A stretch of 64,000 bases of DNA, taken from assembly GCA_041521345.1 (NCBI GenBank), contig JBGOHB010000004.1; one strand, 5' to 3'. Position 1 is the first letter of the stretch. Each line of letters begins with the position of its first letter. The DNA comes from Virgibacillus_N oceani_A (GTDB taxonomy: Bacteria; Bacillota; Bacilli; Bacillales; Amphibacillaceae). Both the position numbers and the translations under genes were made by a program. The notes beneath the pieces are model-generated. The model saw only the letters and a list, made by a program, of their open reading frames with translations. It made no database searches and was not told the origin of the DNA. Shown here in pieces: positions 45,107 to 53,990 of the stretch.

Positions 45107-46096
45107 TTATTTTAATGTTGATTCTCGAATAATTAGTTCGTGATCCATAATTACGCTATCAGCTTTGCTTCCTTTGATACTTTCTATCAGCATATTCGCT
45201 GCTTTATACCCCATTTCATACTTTGGCTGCGAAACAGTTGATAGCGTTGGATTAGTCATATTTGAAAAGCCAATGTTGTCAAATCCGACAACAGCAATCT
45301 CCTCAGGAATTTTTATTCCTTTTACATTCAATTCCTTCAATGCTCCAATCGCTATTGTATCTGAAACCGCAAATACAGCAGTTGGTCTCTCTTCTAATTG
45401 GAGAAGCTTTCTCATTGCTTGAACCCCATCCTGAAAGTCTAAACCATCTGTTTTACACATCCACTCATCACGAATTGGCAGATTGAACTCGTTTAATGCT
45501 CTTTCATATCCTTCTCGCCTTTTACGGGCATATGCCATATTATCGTCAAAATTAATGAATGCAATTTTTTCATTTCCTAACTTGATTAAATGCTTAACTG
45601 CTTTATATGCTGCCAACTCATTATCAATGGCCACGTATGGAATGGAAACATCTTCATAATAATCACTGCACATAATAATGGAATGATTTTCATTCAGTGC
45701 CTTCAATTTTTCCAAATCAACTGTCGGATTCATGGAAATAATCCCATCAGCCAGCTTGTTTTTCACCATATTTAAAAAGATTATCTCCCGTTGCGGATTG
45801 GAATCCGTTTCACAAAGAAGAATATTATAATCATTGGCGATAGAATAATCTTCAATTCCATTAATAATTTCACTGTAGTAGGGGTTCGAAAATGTATGAA
45901 TTAATACAAGTAACAGTCGACTTTCAGAATTTCTAAGGTTACGCCCCAACATACTCGGTTCATATTCCAATTCTTCAATCGCCTTTTCGACCTTAAACTT
46001 CGTCTTTGCAGAAACTGCTGTTGTATTATTTAATACCCTGGATACCGTCGCGCTGGAAACACCTGCCCTGCGAGCTACTTCCTGAATGTTTGCCAT
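45107..46096 (-). CDS. LacI family transcriptional regulator
   Basis: A 329-residue repressor. The N-terminal HTH (NIQEVARRAGVSSATVSRVL) is followed by the hinge helix and a sugar-binding PBP-like domain starting near LLLVLIHTF. The start ATG 46096 has GAGGT 7 bases upstream; the in-frame TTG at 46114 would add six residues. The operator-like palindrome at 46134 lies at its own promoter, so autoregulation is expected. It heads the minus-strand sugar operon. Confidence 0.93.
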   Translation of the reverse strand: MANIQEVARRAGVSSATVSRVLNNTTAVSAKTKFKVEKAIEELEYEPSMLGRNLRNSESRLLLVLIHTFSNPYYSEIINGIEDYSIANDYNILLCETDSNPQREIIFLNMVKNKLADGIISMNPTVDLEKLKALNENHSIIMCSDYYEDVSIPYVAIDNELAAYKAVKHLIKLGNEKIAFINFDDNMAYARKRREGYERALNEFNLPIRDEWMCKTDGLDFQDGVQAMRKLLQLEERPTAVFAVSDTIAIGALKELNVKGIKIPEEIAVVGFDNIGFSNMTNPTLSTVSQPKYEMGYKAANMLIESIKGSKADSVIMDHELIIRESTLK

Positions 46097-46133
46097 GATG
46101 CTTACCTCTTTCAATCAATATGCTAAAAATCAT

Positions 46134-46147
46134 GAAATCGATTACAA
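46134..46147. promoter_or_regulatory. LacI-type operator 2 (autoregulatory)
   Basis: TGAAATCGATTACA, one mismatch from the TGTAAT-NN-ATTACA palindrome. It sits just past the -10 of the lacI promoter. Confidence 0.6.
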
Positions 46148-46153
46148 TTTTAA

Positions 46154-46182
46154 TATTAACTTTTCTAAATTTATATGTCAAC
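46154..46182 (-). promoter_or_regulatory. Promoter of lacI-led operon
   Basis: Minus-strand TTGACA (46177-46182), exactly 17 bp, TAATAT (46154-46159). Confidence 0.75.
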
Positions 46183-46383
46183 ACATATTTTTAAATTATT
46201 TAAACTTTCATAGAATGACAGTAATATTTCGTAAGTCTTCTTCCCGGCTGTTCTGAAAAATCCTGCCAAACATATATATAATCTCCTTTCATAATATATT
46301 CACCTACAGGCATGAGAAAGAATGTCCACTTAAAATCAAGAAAGAATAAAAAAATTAAATATTTATTTTTTACTGATTTTTGT

Positions 46384-46407
46384 TATAATGAAATGTAATG
46401 GATTACA
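46384..46407 (+). promoter_or_regulatory. Promoter and LacI-type operator 3
   Basis: An extended -10 TGT-TATAAT (TATAAT at 46384-46389) is followed at 46394-46407 by TGTAAT-GG-ATTACA, a perfect palindrome over the likely transcription start. Repressor bound here would block the divergent isomerase-like gene. Confidence 0.7.
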
Positions 46408-46424
46408 AAAAAGGAGGAATTTCA

Positions 46425-47393
46425 ATGAAATTAGGCGTATTTACAGTGTTATTTTCTGAAATGAAGTTGGACAACATGCTCGATTATGTTTCATCAAAAG
46501 GTATTGAAGCTGTAGAATTAGGTACAGGAGGGAATCCAGGGGATGCTCACTGTAAATTAGATGAATTATTGGGAAATAAGGATATACAACAAGTATACTT
46601 AGAAAAATTTTCAAGCAGAGGATTAATGATAAGTGCTTTAAGCTGTCATTCCAATCCTTTACACCCGCAAAAAGAAATTGCTGATGAAGCTGATATGATT
46701 TTTAAAAAAACCGTTCGGCTTGCAAGTGAGCTTGGTGTGCCTGTTGTCAATACATTTTCAGGTTGTCCTGGGGATCATGAAAATGCCAAATACCCAAATT
46801 GGCCGGTTTCTCCTTGGCCAAATGAATTTCAGGAAATATTAAAATGGCAGTGGGAGGAAAAAATCATTCCCTATTGGAAAGATAAAGCAACCTTTGCTGA
46901 AAAATATAATATAAAAATTGGTTTAGAATTACATGGGGGATTTTCTGTGCATACCCCAGCAAATTTATTACGTCTGAGAGAGGCATGCGGCCCTGTGATT
47001 GGAGCCAACTTAGATCCCAGCCATATGTGGTGGCAAGGTATTGATCCCGTCGAAGCTATTAAAATCCTTGGACGTAAAAATGCGATTCACCATTTCCATG
47101 CTAAAGATACAGTCATTGATCAAGGCAATGTAAACCGAAATGGCTTAACAGATATGACACCATACGCTGAATTAAAAGACCGCGCATGGTATTTCAGGAC
47201 CGTTGGATTCGGTCATAGCGGGAAAGAGTGGGCTGATATGATCAGCGCTCTGCGTCTTTATGACTATGATTATGTCGTCAGCATTGAACATGAGGACGGT
47301 TTAATGTCTATTGACGAAGGATTCACCAAAGCCGTTCAATCCTTAAAACCTGTTATGGTAAAGGAATCTGTTGGTGAGATGTGGTGGGCATAG
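46425..47393 (+). CDS. Sugar isomerase/epimerase-like TIM barrel (2)
   Basis: A 322-residue xylose-isomerase-like protein. Probable metal and substrate ligands are Glu in GLELHGGF, Asp/His in NLDPSHMWW, His in HHFHAKDT and Glu in VSIEHED. The motif set resembles isomerases that act with Gfo/Idh enzymes in inositol or keto-sugar routes. The start is ATG 46425, with AAGGAGG 7 bases upstream. It is transcribed alone, divergently from the lacI operon, under the same palindrome. Confidence 0.88.
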   Translation: MKLGVFTVLFSEMKLDNMLDYVSSKGIEAVELGTGGNPGDAHCKLDELLGNKDIQQVYLEKFSSRGLMISALSCHSNPLHPQKEIADEADMIFKKTVRLASELGVPVVNTFSGCPGDHENAKYPNWPVSPWPNEFQEILKWQWEEKIIPYWKDKATFAEKYNIKIGLELHGGFSVHTPANLLRLREACGPVIGANLDPSHMWWQGIDPVEAIKILGRKNAIHHFHAKDTVIDQGNVNRNGLTDMTPYAELKDRAWYFRTVGFGHSGKEWADMISALRLYDYDYVVSIEHEDGLMSIDEGFTKAVQSLKPVMVKESVGEMWWA

Positions 47394-47513
47394 CTTTATT
47401 TTATATGCAGGTGTAAGCACAAAGACACAACCATCCGGTTAGTGACGTACAAACTGTGTCTGACAATGATGGCCAATAAAAAAACTGTCAATATTAAAAT
47501 AAGGGGCAGTCCT

Positions 47514-47563
47514 CAAAAAAACAGCTTATTTAAATTTTCCTAAATTAAATAAGCTGTTTTTTT
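47514..47563. terminator. Bidirectional terminator
   Basis: AAAAAAACAGCTTATTTAA and TTAAATAAGCTGTTTTTTT pair over 14 bp plus A/T runs, between the convergent isomerase-like and ROK kinase genes. Confidence 0.9.
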
Positions 47564-47566
47564 ACT

Positions 47567-48535
47567 TTAAAGATGGATTTTTTCAAACTCATTATTAACT
47601 CTGGCAGCCCCTATTAATGCGGCATCATTACCAAGTTCAGCTTCTTTTATACTGCAAACTTCACTCACCCTGGGCATTGCCTGCCTTCGGAATGAATCTG
47701 CGATCGCATTAATAAATGGTTCCCCAGCTTGCGACAGACCACCGCCAATGGTAATAATTGATGGATTCACGATTACGGATAAACTGGCGAGGACAGACCC
47801 TAATATGTCGGTATTCCGATTAATGATTTGCCGGGATAATATATCTCCTTTACCGGCTAAACTGAAAATGTCTTTTGCAGATATTTCCCCATTCTTATGA
47901 TAGAGATCGGATAAATTACTGGAAGGATTATCATTAATAAGCTCAACCGCTTGTCTAACCAAACCTGTAGCCGAGACAATGGTTTCTAAGCAGCCTTTCC
48001 TTCCGCAATTACAGGAAGCGCCATCGCTTTCTGCTTTGATATGCCCGATTTCCCCTCCAGTTCCATTTACCCCGCTTAAAATCTCACCATTCGCTATTAT
48101 GCCTCCCCCAACTCCGGTTCCCAGTGTAATAGCAATCATATTTCTGGAACCAGCACCAGCTCCCTTCCAATTTTCACCTAATGCTGCCAAATTCGCATCA
48201 TTCTCAATAAATACGGGAACATCTGCAACAGCTTTTAGCTGACCAGCTAAATCGTAGTTTTTCCATCCTATATTGACCGCTTCATAGATTACACCTGATT
48301 TTTTATCAACAAAACCTGGTGCACCAGCTACAATACTAAATATACTTTGCTGATCAAGGTTCAAGGAGGGCAAATTTTTCAAAACAGACTGCCAAATTTC
48401 TTCTACTATAAACTTGCCCTGATTCTTTTTATTTGTTGGGATTTTCCATTTCTTAACAATTTCCCCATCTTCTGCTAAAAATCCGATCTTTACTGTAGTT
48501 CCACCAATATCTAAACCAATGACAATCTTATCCAC
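47567..48535 (-). CDS. ROK family sugar kinase
   Basis: A 322-residue kinase of the ROK family (glucokinase type). It begins DKIVIGLDIGGTTVKIG (phosphate-binding loop) and has GGEIGHIKAES and the zinc-binding CNCGRKGCLET. ROK kinases phosphorylate glucose or related hexoses in the cytosol. The start is GTG at 48535 with AGGAGG 8 bases upstream; the longer frame to 48592 lacks an RBS. It probably phosphorylates the end product of the neighbouring pathway. Confidence 0.92.
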   Translation of the reverse strand: MDKIVIGLDIGGTTVKIGFLAEDGEIVKKWKIPTNKKNQGKFIVEEIWQSVLKNLPSLNLDQQSIFSIVAGAPGFVDKKSGVIYEAVNIGWKNYDLAGQLKAVADVPVFIENDANLAALGENWKGAGAGSRNMIAITLGTGVGGGIIANGEILSGVNGTGGEIGHIKAESDGASCNCGRKGCLETIVSATGLVRQAVELINDNPSSNLSDLYHKNGEISAKDIFSLAGKGDILSRQIINRNTDILGSVLASLSVIVNPSIITIGGGLSQAGEPFINAIADSFRRQAMPRVSEVCSIKEAELGNDAALIGAARVNNEFEKIHL

Positions 48536-48871
48536 ATAATACTCCTCCTGAACGTCACTCATTAGGCAAGTGGCTCCATGCTGTTCAACCAATTAAGGCT
48601 TTATGTATTTTAGCTGCTCCTGACAAAGCCTTAGCAATTATACTATAAATTAAAAAAATTACCAAATCAAGTGCAATAAATAATCAAATAACTAAAGGCT
48701 TTTCGCTCATACTGATTAACAAAAAGTGTGAGCGTACAGTCGCCCTTGATTTAGTTTGACGAATCTTCAAAATAACATTATTAAAAGTGGCGCTATTCCC
48801 TTCTACGGAAAAGCGTATAACTATGAAACTTTAAAGTATTTATTCAACAAAATGGCCTTTTGTTCAATAAA

Positions 48872-48902
48872 GGGCGCCAATCCATCTTCCAGATAAGCGC
48901 CC
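48872..48902. repeat. REP-like palindrome next to IS110 end
   Basis: GGGCGC (48872-48877) and GCGCCC (48897-48902) form a hairpin just outside the structured left end of the insertion sequence. Related GCGCC(C/T)GTT words recur near 61797 and 61905. The stretch 48593-48871 shows no gene. Confidence 0.4.
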
Positions 48903-48915
48903 GTTCGTATTATAA

Positions 48916-49110
48916 GGTTAACCAGTCATTTCTGGTTGACCTATTTTTTATAGGTTTTATGCTTAAGGTAGCCGGGGTAGGACGTTCGCGCCCGTGGGAC
49001 ATTGATCCCGTCCGCAATACTGTCCACCCTCTACTTATAGAAACATGTTTGAGGCTGGTTGGGACTCAGATCCCGTATAACAAGCGAAGCTATGACACTA
49101 TAAGTGATGA
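48916..49110 (+). ncRNA. Candidate IS110 bridge RNA
   Basis: Three consecutive structures precede the transposase. First, a 5' stem-loop GGTTAACCAG-TCATTT-CTGGTTGACC (48916-48941). Second, a long stem: GTAG 48968-48971 with CTAC 49031-49034, GGGT 48975 with ACCC 49026, GGAC 48980 with GTCC 49022. It ends in the hairpin GGGA-CATTGA-TCCC. Third, ACTTATAG (49033) with CTATAAGT (49098), ending in GGGA-CTCAGA-TCCC. A 5' hairpin plus two looped domains upstream of the gene is the plan of known IS110-group bridge RNAs (target loop, donor loop). The guide bases themselves were not assigned. Confidence 0.6.
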
Positions 49111-49151
49111 AGAGGCGAACCGGCAAATATATTTATAGGAGTGTGATTTAT

Positions 49152-50354
49152 ATGGACCCTGTAATTGGCTTGGATGTTGCTAAAGGTGAAAGCCAAGTTC
49201 AAGCCTTTCTACAAAGAAAAGAAACGTATAAGCAAAGTTTTAAATTTACACACGATTTACCAGGCCTTCAAACGTTTCATAGCTTTTATCAAGAGTTAGA
49301 AAAAGCCTCTGGACAGCCTCCGGCTGTAATCTTTGAATCTACTGGACACTATCATGAACCCGTGCTTCAATTCCTTGAAAATCAGGATATAGCCTATTAT
49401 TTAATTAATCCAGTTGTTTCTTTTGAGGCGAGAAAAATGAGCTTACGTCAAGTAAAAACGGATAAGGCTGATGCATATCATTTAGGAGAGCTTTACTACA
49501 AGGAAGATCTTGAAATCTATCAAAGAAAAACGGAAAAAGCTCTCAATCTACGTCTATTAACAAGACAACACAGTTCTTTGACAGACAGTTATGTTCAAAT
49601 AAAGCTTCAATTCCAAGTAGCTTTGGATCAAGTATTCCCAGAATTCCATAGTGTTTTTAGTGATCTTTATGGGAAACTCTCTTTGAATACTTTATCGAGT
49701 TACCCCACTGCTTTAGATGTTCATAGGGTCTCTGAAGAAAGTTTAGCTGAGGAGATGGGACAATTTGGAGCTAGACGCTCTTATGATTGGTTTCTGAACA
49801 AAGCACAGCAATTAAAAGAAGCTGCAAGACGCAATCCATTTCAATCCCAAATTAGCCATGGACAACTTGTCAGTTTGCGCATGTATATCAATATGATTTC
49901 CCAATATCAAGAGCACCTCTCTGAATTATTAAAGGAAATGAGTGCGCTCGCAAAGTTTTTTGAAGAATACAGATTAATCCAATCCGTGCCTGGTATCGGA
50001 GATAAGATTGCGGCAACAATCCTCTCTGAAATTGGCGATATCAATCAGTTTGAGAATCCTAAAAAGCTCGTAGCCTACGCAGGATTGGATCCATCTGTTT
50101 TTGAATCAGGTAAATTTAAAGCCTCCATCAATCGCATCACGAAGAGAGGTTCATCGAGATTGCGACAAACGCTTTACACAGCTGTGCAATGTGGGCTGGC
50201 CAAAGAGCGAAACAAAAAGCTTACTGCTTTTTATGATCGCAAACGAAATGAAGGCAAGCCACATAAGGTAGCAATTATTGCTTGCGCAAACAAACTTGTT
50301 CATTGGATTCACGCTATGTTAAAACGTCAAGAAGTCTTTGTAGACCAAGTGTAA
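49152..50354 (+). CDS. IS110-family transposase/recombinase
   Basis: A 400-residue enzyme. The N-terminal RuvC-like DEDD domain has Asp8 (GLDVAKG), Glu62 (FESTGHYH) and Asp104/Asp107 (KTDKADAYHLG). The C-terminal Transposase_20 domain has SVPGIGDKIAATILSEIGD, LVAYAGLDPS and the catalytic-serine block KRGSSRLRQTLY (Ser334/335). All key residues are present, so it should be active. The start is ATG 49152 with AGGAG 10 bases upstream; the in-frame ATG at 49104 lies within the predicted RNA. Confidence 0.95.
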   Translation: MDPVIGLDVAKGESQVQAFLQRKETYKQSFKFTHDLPGLQTFHSFYQELEKASGQPPAVIFESTGHYHEPVLQFLENQDIAYYLINPVVSFEARKMSLRQVKTDKADAYHLGELYYKEDLEIYQRKTEKALNLRLLTRQHSSLTDSYVQIKLQFQVALDQVFPEFHSVFSDLYGKLSLNTLSSYPTALDVHRVSEESLAEEMGQFGARRSYDWFLNKAQQLKEAARRNPFQSQISHGQLVSLRMYINMISQYQEHLSELLKEMSALAKFFEEYRLIQSVPGIGDKIAATILSEIGDINQFENPKKLVAYAGLDPSVFESGKFKASINRITKRGSSRLRQTLYTAVQCGLAKERNKKLTAFYDRKRNEGKPHKVAIIACANKLVHWIHAMLKRQEVFVDQV

Positions 50355-50539
50355 GTTGCTTTAAATTCCTTTGTTTTTTTCCTTTTAATCAAAAGGTTTA
50401 TTTAGTATGTTCAATTTTAGTGTAACATGTTTTTTGAAAGTTTTTTAGTCTTAATTATTGACAGCAATTAGCTGGTATTGTAGTATATCTTAATTCATAA
50501 TAATTTAGATCATTCTTCATTAACAACCCAGCCGATTGT

Positions 50540-50697
50540 TATACAATCATTAGACCAACCTTTGAACCAAGACCTGTTTCTCAAAAAGAACCAAGAAATT
50601 CGCCAAACCATGTTGGGGCGAACTGGAGAAGAAGGCTTCTATATATCATCCATTATATACAGCTTAAAAAAATTTAAAAAAAGGAGACCTATTTAAG
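50540..50697 (+). pseudogene. Unidentified coding relic
   Basis: In the 450-bp gap after the IS, a plus-strand frame stays open for about 50 codons. It contains LNQDLFLKKNQEIRQTMLG then GEEGFYISSIIYSLKK and a stop at 50695. There is no start or RBS. It looks like the tail of a lost gene; I do not recognise it. Confidence 0.25.
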
Positions 50698-50755
50698 TAC
50701 GTCAAAAAACAATTAGTTTTTCTATATTACCATAAATGAAATAACCTGATATCAA

Positions 50756-50806
50756 AAAGAGCTGTCATCAAATGCAAATTATGCATTTAACGACAGCCTC
50801 TTTGAC
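50756..50806 (-). terminator. Terminator of small lipoprotein gene
   Basis: Minus-strand GGCTGTCGTTAAATGCA-TAATT-TGCATTTGATGACAGC, then CTCTTTTTG, directly after the stop. Confidence 0.85.
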
Positions 50807-50807
50807 T

Positions 50808-51254
50808 TTATAATACTTCAACAGATATTTTTTCAAATATTTCCCCATCAACAAAAACGCTCAGTTCCCAGGTTCCTTCCGAAGGGAAATTCATATGTGT
50901 TGGAACATGGGCATCTGCCCCATTATTAGGGCCAGATAGTGTAGAAGTAAATATATCCTCTTCATCATTAGTATCAAGGTTAACTCCTGTAACTTTAAAG
51001 TCTTTTTCTTCAAAATCTTCATTACCCCATAAATGCCACATATACTTATTTGGTTTATTAGCAAGTAAATTTTGATTTTCACTTAATATAAACCCTGCTT
51101 TATTTTCTTCACCTAGCATCGTCAAGGTCTCAGTTTCAAAATAAGAAGCTTCTTTTGTTTCTACCCCTTGTTCTTCTTCACTAGTTCCATTCGAACAACC
51201 CACTAAAATGACTAGAAGAAGTGGGATTAGTATAAACCATATGTTTTTTTTCAT
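50808..51254 (-). CDS. Small lipoprotein, possibly DUF4871-like
   Basis: A 148-residue exported protein with a lipoprotein signal (lipobox LVGC, Cys20) and a small beta-rich domain ending GTWELSVFVDGEIFEKISVEV. The end resembles immunoglobulin-like or DUF4871-type lipoproteins of Bacillus, but this is only by eye. The start is ATG 51254 with GAGGGG 7 bases upstream. It is monocistronic. The 400-bp stretch 51255-51655 upstream shows only a possible TTGATT-18-TAAACT promoter (51299-51328). Confidence 0.7.
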   Translation of the reverse strand: MKKNIWFILIPLLLVILVGCSNGTSEEEQGVETKEASYFETETLTMLGEENKAGFILSENQNLLANKPNKYMWHLWGNEDFEEKDFKVTGVNLDTNDEEDIFTSTLSGPNNGADAHVPTHMNFPSEGTWELSVFVDGEIFEKISVEVL

Positions 51255-51655
51255 CCATTTTCCCCTCTCCATATTTATTGGTAAAGCTTTATATTACAAG
51301 TTTAACATAATATTGGCATTTTTAATCAAATTTTCAATAAATAATAATTGAAAGGTTTCTAAGAATAGATCAAATTGAATTTCAGTTCATTTTTGCCAAA
51401 AAGGGGTGTACATGTAAGCAATACTCTCCTCCTAAAAATAGTATTACCATATATAACCATCAAACCGATGCTCATTCAAACTTCTGATAAAATGAATATT
51501 GGGAGTTCATTCAATACCTCTCCATCTTGGCAGTGAGCAAATGACTGCAAGTCAAGTTTACTTACAACCACTAAGCCTTTAATTTAACTTATTATTTATT
51601 ATCTCTGCTTGACAGGATCAGTTCTCTTGTTTAAGAGTCTAAGCGTTTTTCTACT

Positions 51656-52207
51656 TTATATTTTATAACCAAGCTTTCCAGCTAATTTTGCCAAACCCCC
51701 AAGTATAAGATTTTGTATAAATCGGGGCGGGCCATCAAGATAACCATCAATACATTCCCAAGCTACTCCAAGCCAAAGTGGATTCCGTGGTACCCCTCTT
51801 TGAGTTAGCTTGCCTTCACACTCCAATTTGTGCATCAGGACAAACATTTTCCAATGTAGTCCTGGCGGTCGGATCTCGTGGATAGCCACCAGATTTCCTT
51901 GGCTTACATTCCAAAATTGATGAACTTGCATAGGGTAAATCGTAATTTCTTCGCCAGTCCCAAGCGTAATTTCTTGTCCATCCACAACAAAACGCATGCT
52001 TCCTTCCATAATTTTAAACGTTTCTTTCAGCTTTGGATGCGAGTGAGGTCCATTAATTGCCCCTTGTTGTATCATTCGGTGCTTTAATGTAATATACTCC
52101 CCATCTGCATCTTCCCCTTTCCTCAGAAAAGTAACGGTTCTTCCGTCTCGGTGAATTAATTCCTTACCAATTTCAAGAGTGTCTTTGACATTATATTTTT
52201 GTTCCAT
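51656..52207 (-). CDS. Cupin domain protein
   Basis: A 183-residue protein with one cupin barrel (residues 45-115). GPHSHPKLKETF carries two His and a Glu of the metal site, and VHQFWNVSQG carries the third His. A hydrophobic tail region (FIQNLILGGLAKLAGKLG) follows. The function is unknown; such proteins can be dioxygenases or sensors. It is the last gene of a run transporter, TetR, hydrolase, cupin on one strand, which suggests a detoxification operon. Confidence 0.8.
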   Translation of the reverse strand: MEQKYNVKDTLEIGKELIHRDGRTVTFLRKGEDADGEYITLKHRMIQQGAINGPHSHPKLKETFKIMEGSMRFVVDGQEITLGTGEEITIYPMQVHQFWNVSQGNLVAIHEIRPPGLHWKMFVLMHKLECEGKLTQRGVPRNPLWLGVAWECIDGYLDGPPRFIQNLILGGLAKLAGKLGYKI

Positions 52208-52249
52208 TTTCCCTTCCCTCCTCTTTGTTATCTGTTGGTAATCATTCCA

Positions 52250-53095
52250 TCATAACCTTTCCAGAAAATGAAGCAAGACATCATTAAAATAGTCAGGGTT
52301 GTCTTGATTTGCATTATGCCCTGCGTTCGGAATCACTTCATACTGACAATTCAGTTCACGCTTAGCCCAATTTGGTGCTTTTTTGACAAAAGCCCCTCTC
52401 TCCGCACTGTCTTTTTCACCATGAGTTAGCAAAAAGGGTTTCTCAATAGTATACTCATTCCCAAAATGAGGATCTTCATATATAGCACGAACACCACCAT
52501 CCATAATTTCAATAAATTCATCACGCGTTAACTGTTTGTTTGTGTTCAAGGCATAGTTTTGTACATCTTTTGTCACTCCCATCCCTTCAGCAAATTTCTT
52601 CCGTAAGGTACTTTCAGGCATCATACGAAAAATTCGTGACATATTACGGTAGGCAATTCGCATGCCGAATGAAGGAACTTCCGTAATATCCGTACATCCG
52701 ATAATTGCTATTGCTTTTACCTTTTCCGACTGATGAAATGTCAGCATCTGCGAAACATAACCACCAAAAGAATGACCGACGAGAATGACTTCCTCTATCT
52801 GATGTTTATAAATGATTTCCTCTAAATCTTCCACAACAATCTGCACATGGAATTCCTCCCCTACAGGTTTGGACAAACCATGTCCGCGGACATCCCACGT
52901 AAGAATGGGATATCCAGCATTCTGTAGTACCTTAACCTGCATATCGAACATACGATGATCAAGAGAGGCTCCATGTGTGAAAATAACCAAAGGTTTGGTG
53001 TAATCGCGCTGGGTTATCCAATAATGAATTGCTGTCCCTCGGCGTTCAATTGTGTAGGACTCCATTTGACTTAACATATCGTCATTCTTGTACAT
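52250..53095 (-). CDS. Alpha/beta hydrolase
   Basis: A 281-residue alpha/beta-hydrolase. The nucleophile elbow GHSFGG (ILVGHSFGGYVSQML) and the oxyanion region FTHGASLDHRMF are present. Asp is in THGEKDS and His in NAGHNANQDN. The substrate is unknown. The start is ATG 53095 with GAGGAG 7 bases upstream; the open frame to 53152 would overlap the TetR gene. The context (TetR, DHA2 pump, cupin) suggests metabolism of a toxic organic compound. Confidence 0.88.
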   Translation of the reverse strand: MYKNDDMLSQMESYTIERRGTAIHYWITQRDYTKPLVIFTHGASLDHRMFDMQVKVLQNAGYPILTWDVRGHGLSKPVGEEFHVQIVVEDLEEIIYKHQIEEVILVGHSFGGYVSQMLTFHQSEKVKAIAIIGCTDITEVPSFGMRIAYRNMSRIFRMMPESTLRKKFAEGMGVTKDVQNYALNTNKQLTRDEFIEIMDGGVRAIYEDPHFGNEYTIEKPFLLTHGEKDSAERGAFVKKAPNWAKRELNCQYEVIPNAGHNANQDNPDYFNDVLLHFLERL

Positions 53096-53130
53096 TTCTT
53101 CACTCCTCGCTTTTAATGATTTCAACAGCA

Positions 53131-53811
53131 TTAAATTTTGTTTTCTCCCCACCTATAAATCGTCTCTTTGTCCATCAAACTTAACGAACGAGCAGGAAGA
53201 CCAAGCATACGTTCAATCGCTTGGGTGTATGCAAAAACTTTGTTTTCAAGATCCAATGGATCATTTTTTCTTGTCAATAAGGAGCTTGCAAATGAATCAG
53301 ATAAGTCTAATAAAAGACACAAAACAACTTCGGATGTGTATTCTGTCTCTATCCCAGTCATACTATTTTCTTCCATACCCTGGTAGATAATTTGCCGTAT
53401 CAGCGGCTCAAAACGTTGTATCTTTTTCTCACGAGTTTTTTTCCGAACCAGGACATTGTTATCCGAATACCAAACCTCTAAAAGTTGTAAAAGGAGCTGT
53501 CTTTGTGCAGTTTTCACTTCACTTACTTTCACAAAAAATCCTTGAAGCTTATTCGTTGCAGAACGCTCATTTTTTATGATTAGCAACACCTGCTGCTCAA
53601 CGTCGTCTAACATCCTCTGAATTAACGCTTCTAATAATTGATGCTTAGAACGAAAATAGTGAAAAAATGCTCCCCTAGAAATATGGAGTTGATCCAAAAT
53701 ATTTTGAATAGACATTTGTTCAAAGCCTTTTGTCACGATGAATTGATAGGCTACATCCAGAATCTTATTACGTTTAGCCTGATATTCTGCTTCATTAACT
53801 TTACGTGCCAT
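53131..53811 (-). CDS. TetR family regulator
   Basis: A 226-residue repressor. The HTH at residues 12-58 reads AYQFIVTKGFEQMSIQNIL then QLHISRGAFFHYFRSKH. The ligand domain fits QacR/AcrR-like proteins. GGAG lies 8 bases before the ATG. It sits between the DHA2 pump gene upstream and the hydrolase gene downstream, so it likely controls both. Confidence 0.9.
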   Translation of the reverse strand: MARKVNEAEYQAKRNKILDVAYQFIVTKGFEQMSIQNILDQLHISRGAFFHYFRSKHQLLEALIQRMLDDVEQQVLLIIKNERSATNKLQGFFVKVSEVKTAQRQLLLQLLEVWYSDNNVLVRKKTREKKIQRFEPLIRQIIYQGMEENSMTGIETEYTSEVVLCLLLDLSDSFASSLLTRKNDPLDLENKVFAYTQAIERMLGLPARSLSLMDKETIYRWGENKI

Positions 53812-53990
53812 AATTTATTCTCCTTTAATAAACCAACTATCTGTCTATTAATTATATATAATTGTATGATAAAATACAATTTTTGATACTGATTAGCAAA
53901 TAAAATCACGAAAACAATAAAAATAATGAAGATAGATACACATAGATAATTATATCCAAAGGAGCAAATCGGCACGGCTTTATTTTAAAC

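Larger units (their letters stand above)
48905..50400 (+). mobile_element. IS110-family insertion sequence
   Basis: A single element with a long structured left end (about 240 bp), an IS110-type transposase gene (49152-50354) and a short right end. IS110 elements have no terminal inverted repeats, so the borders given are approximate. The gene is intact, which suggests recent arrival. Confidence 0.75.

Noticed and set aside
48860..49138. 92-residue frame before the IS110 gene
   Set aside because: It coincides with the predicted structured RNA and has no RBS; better explained as noncoding.
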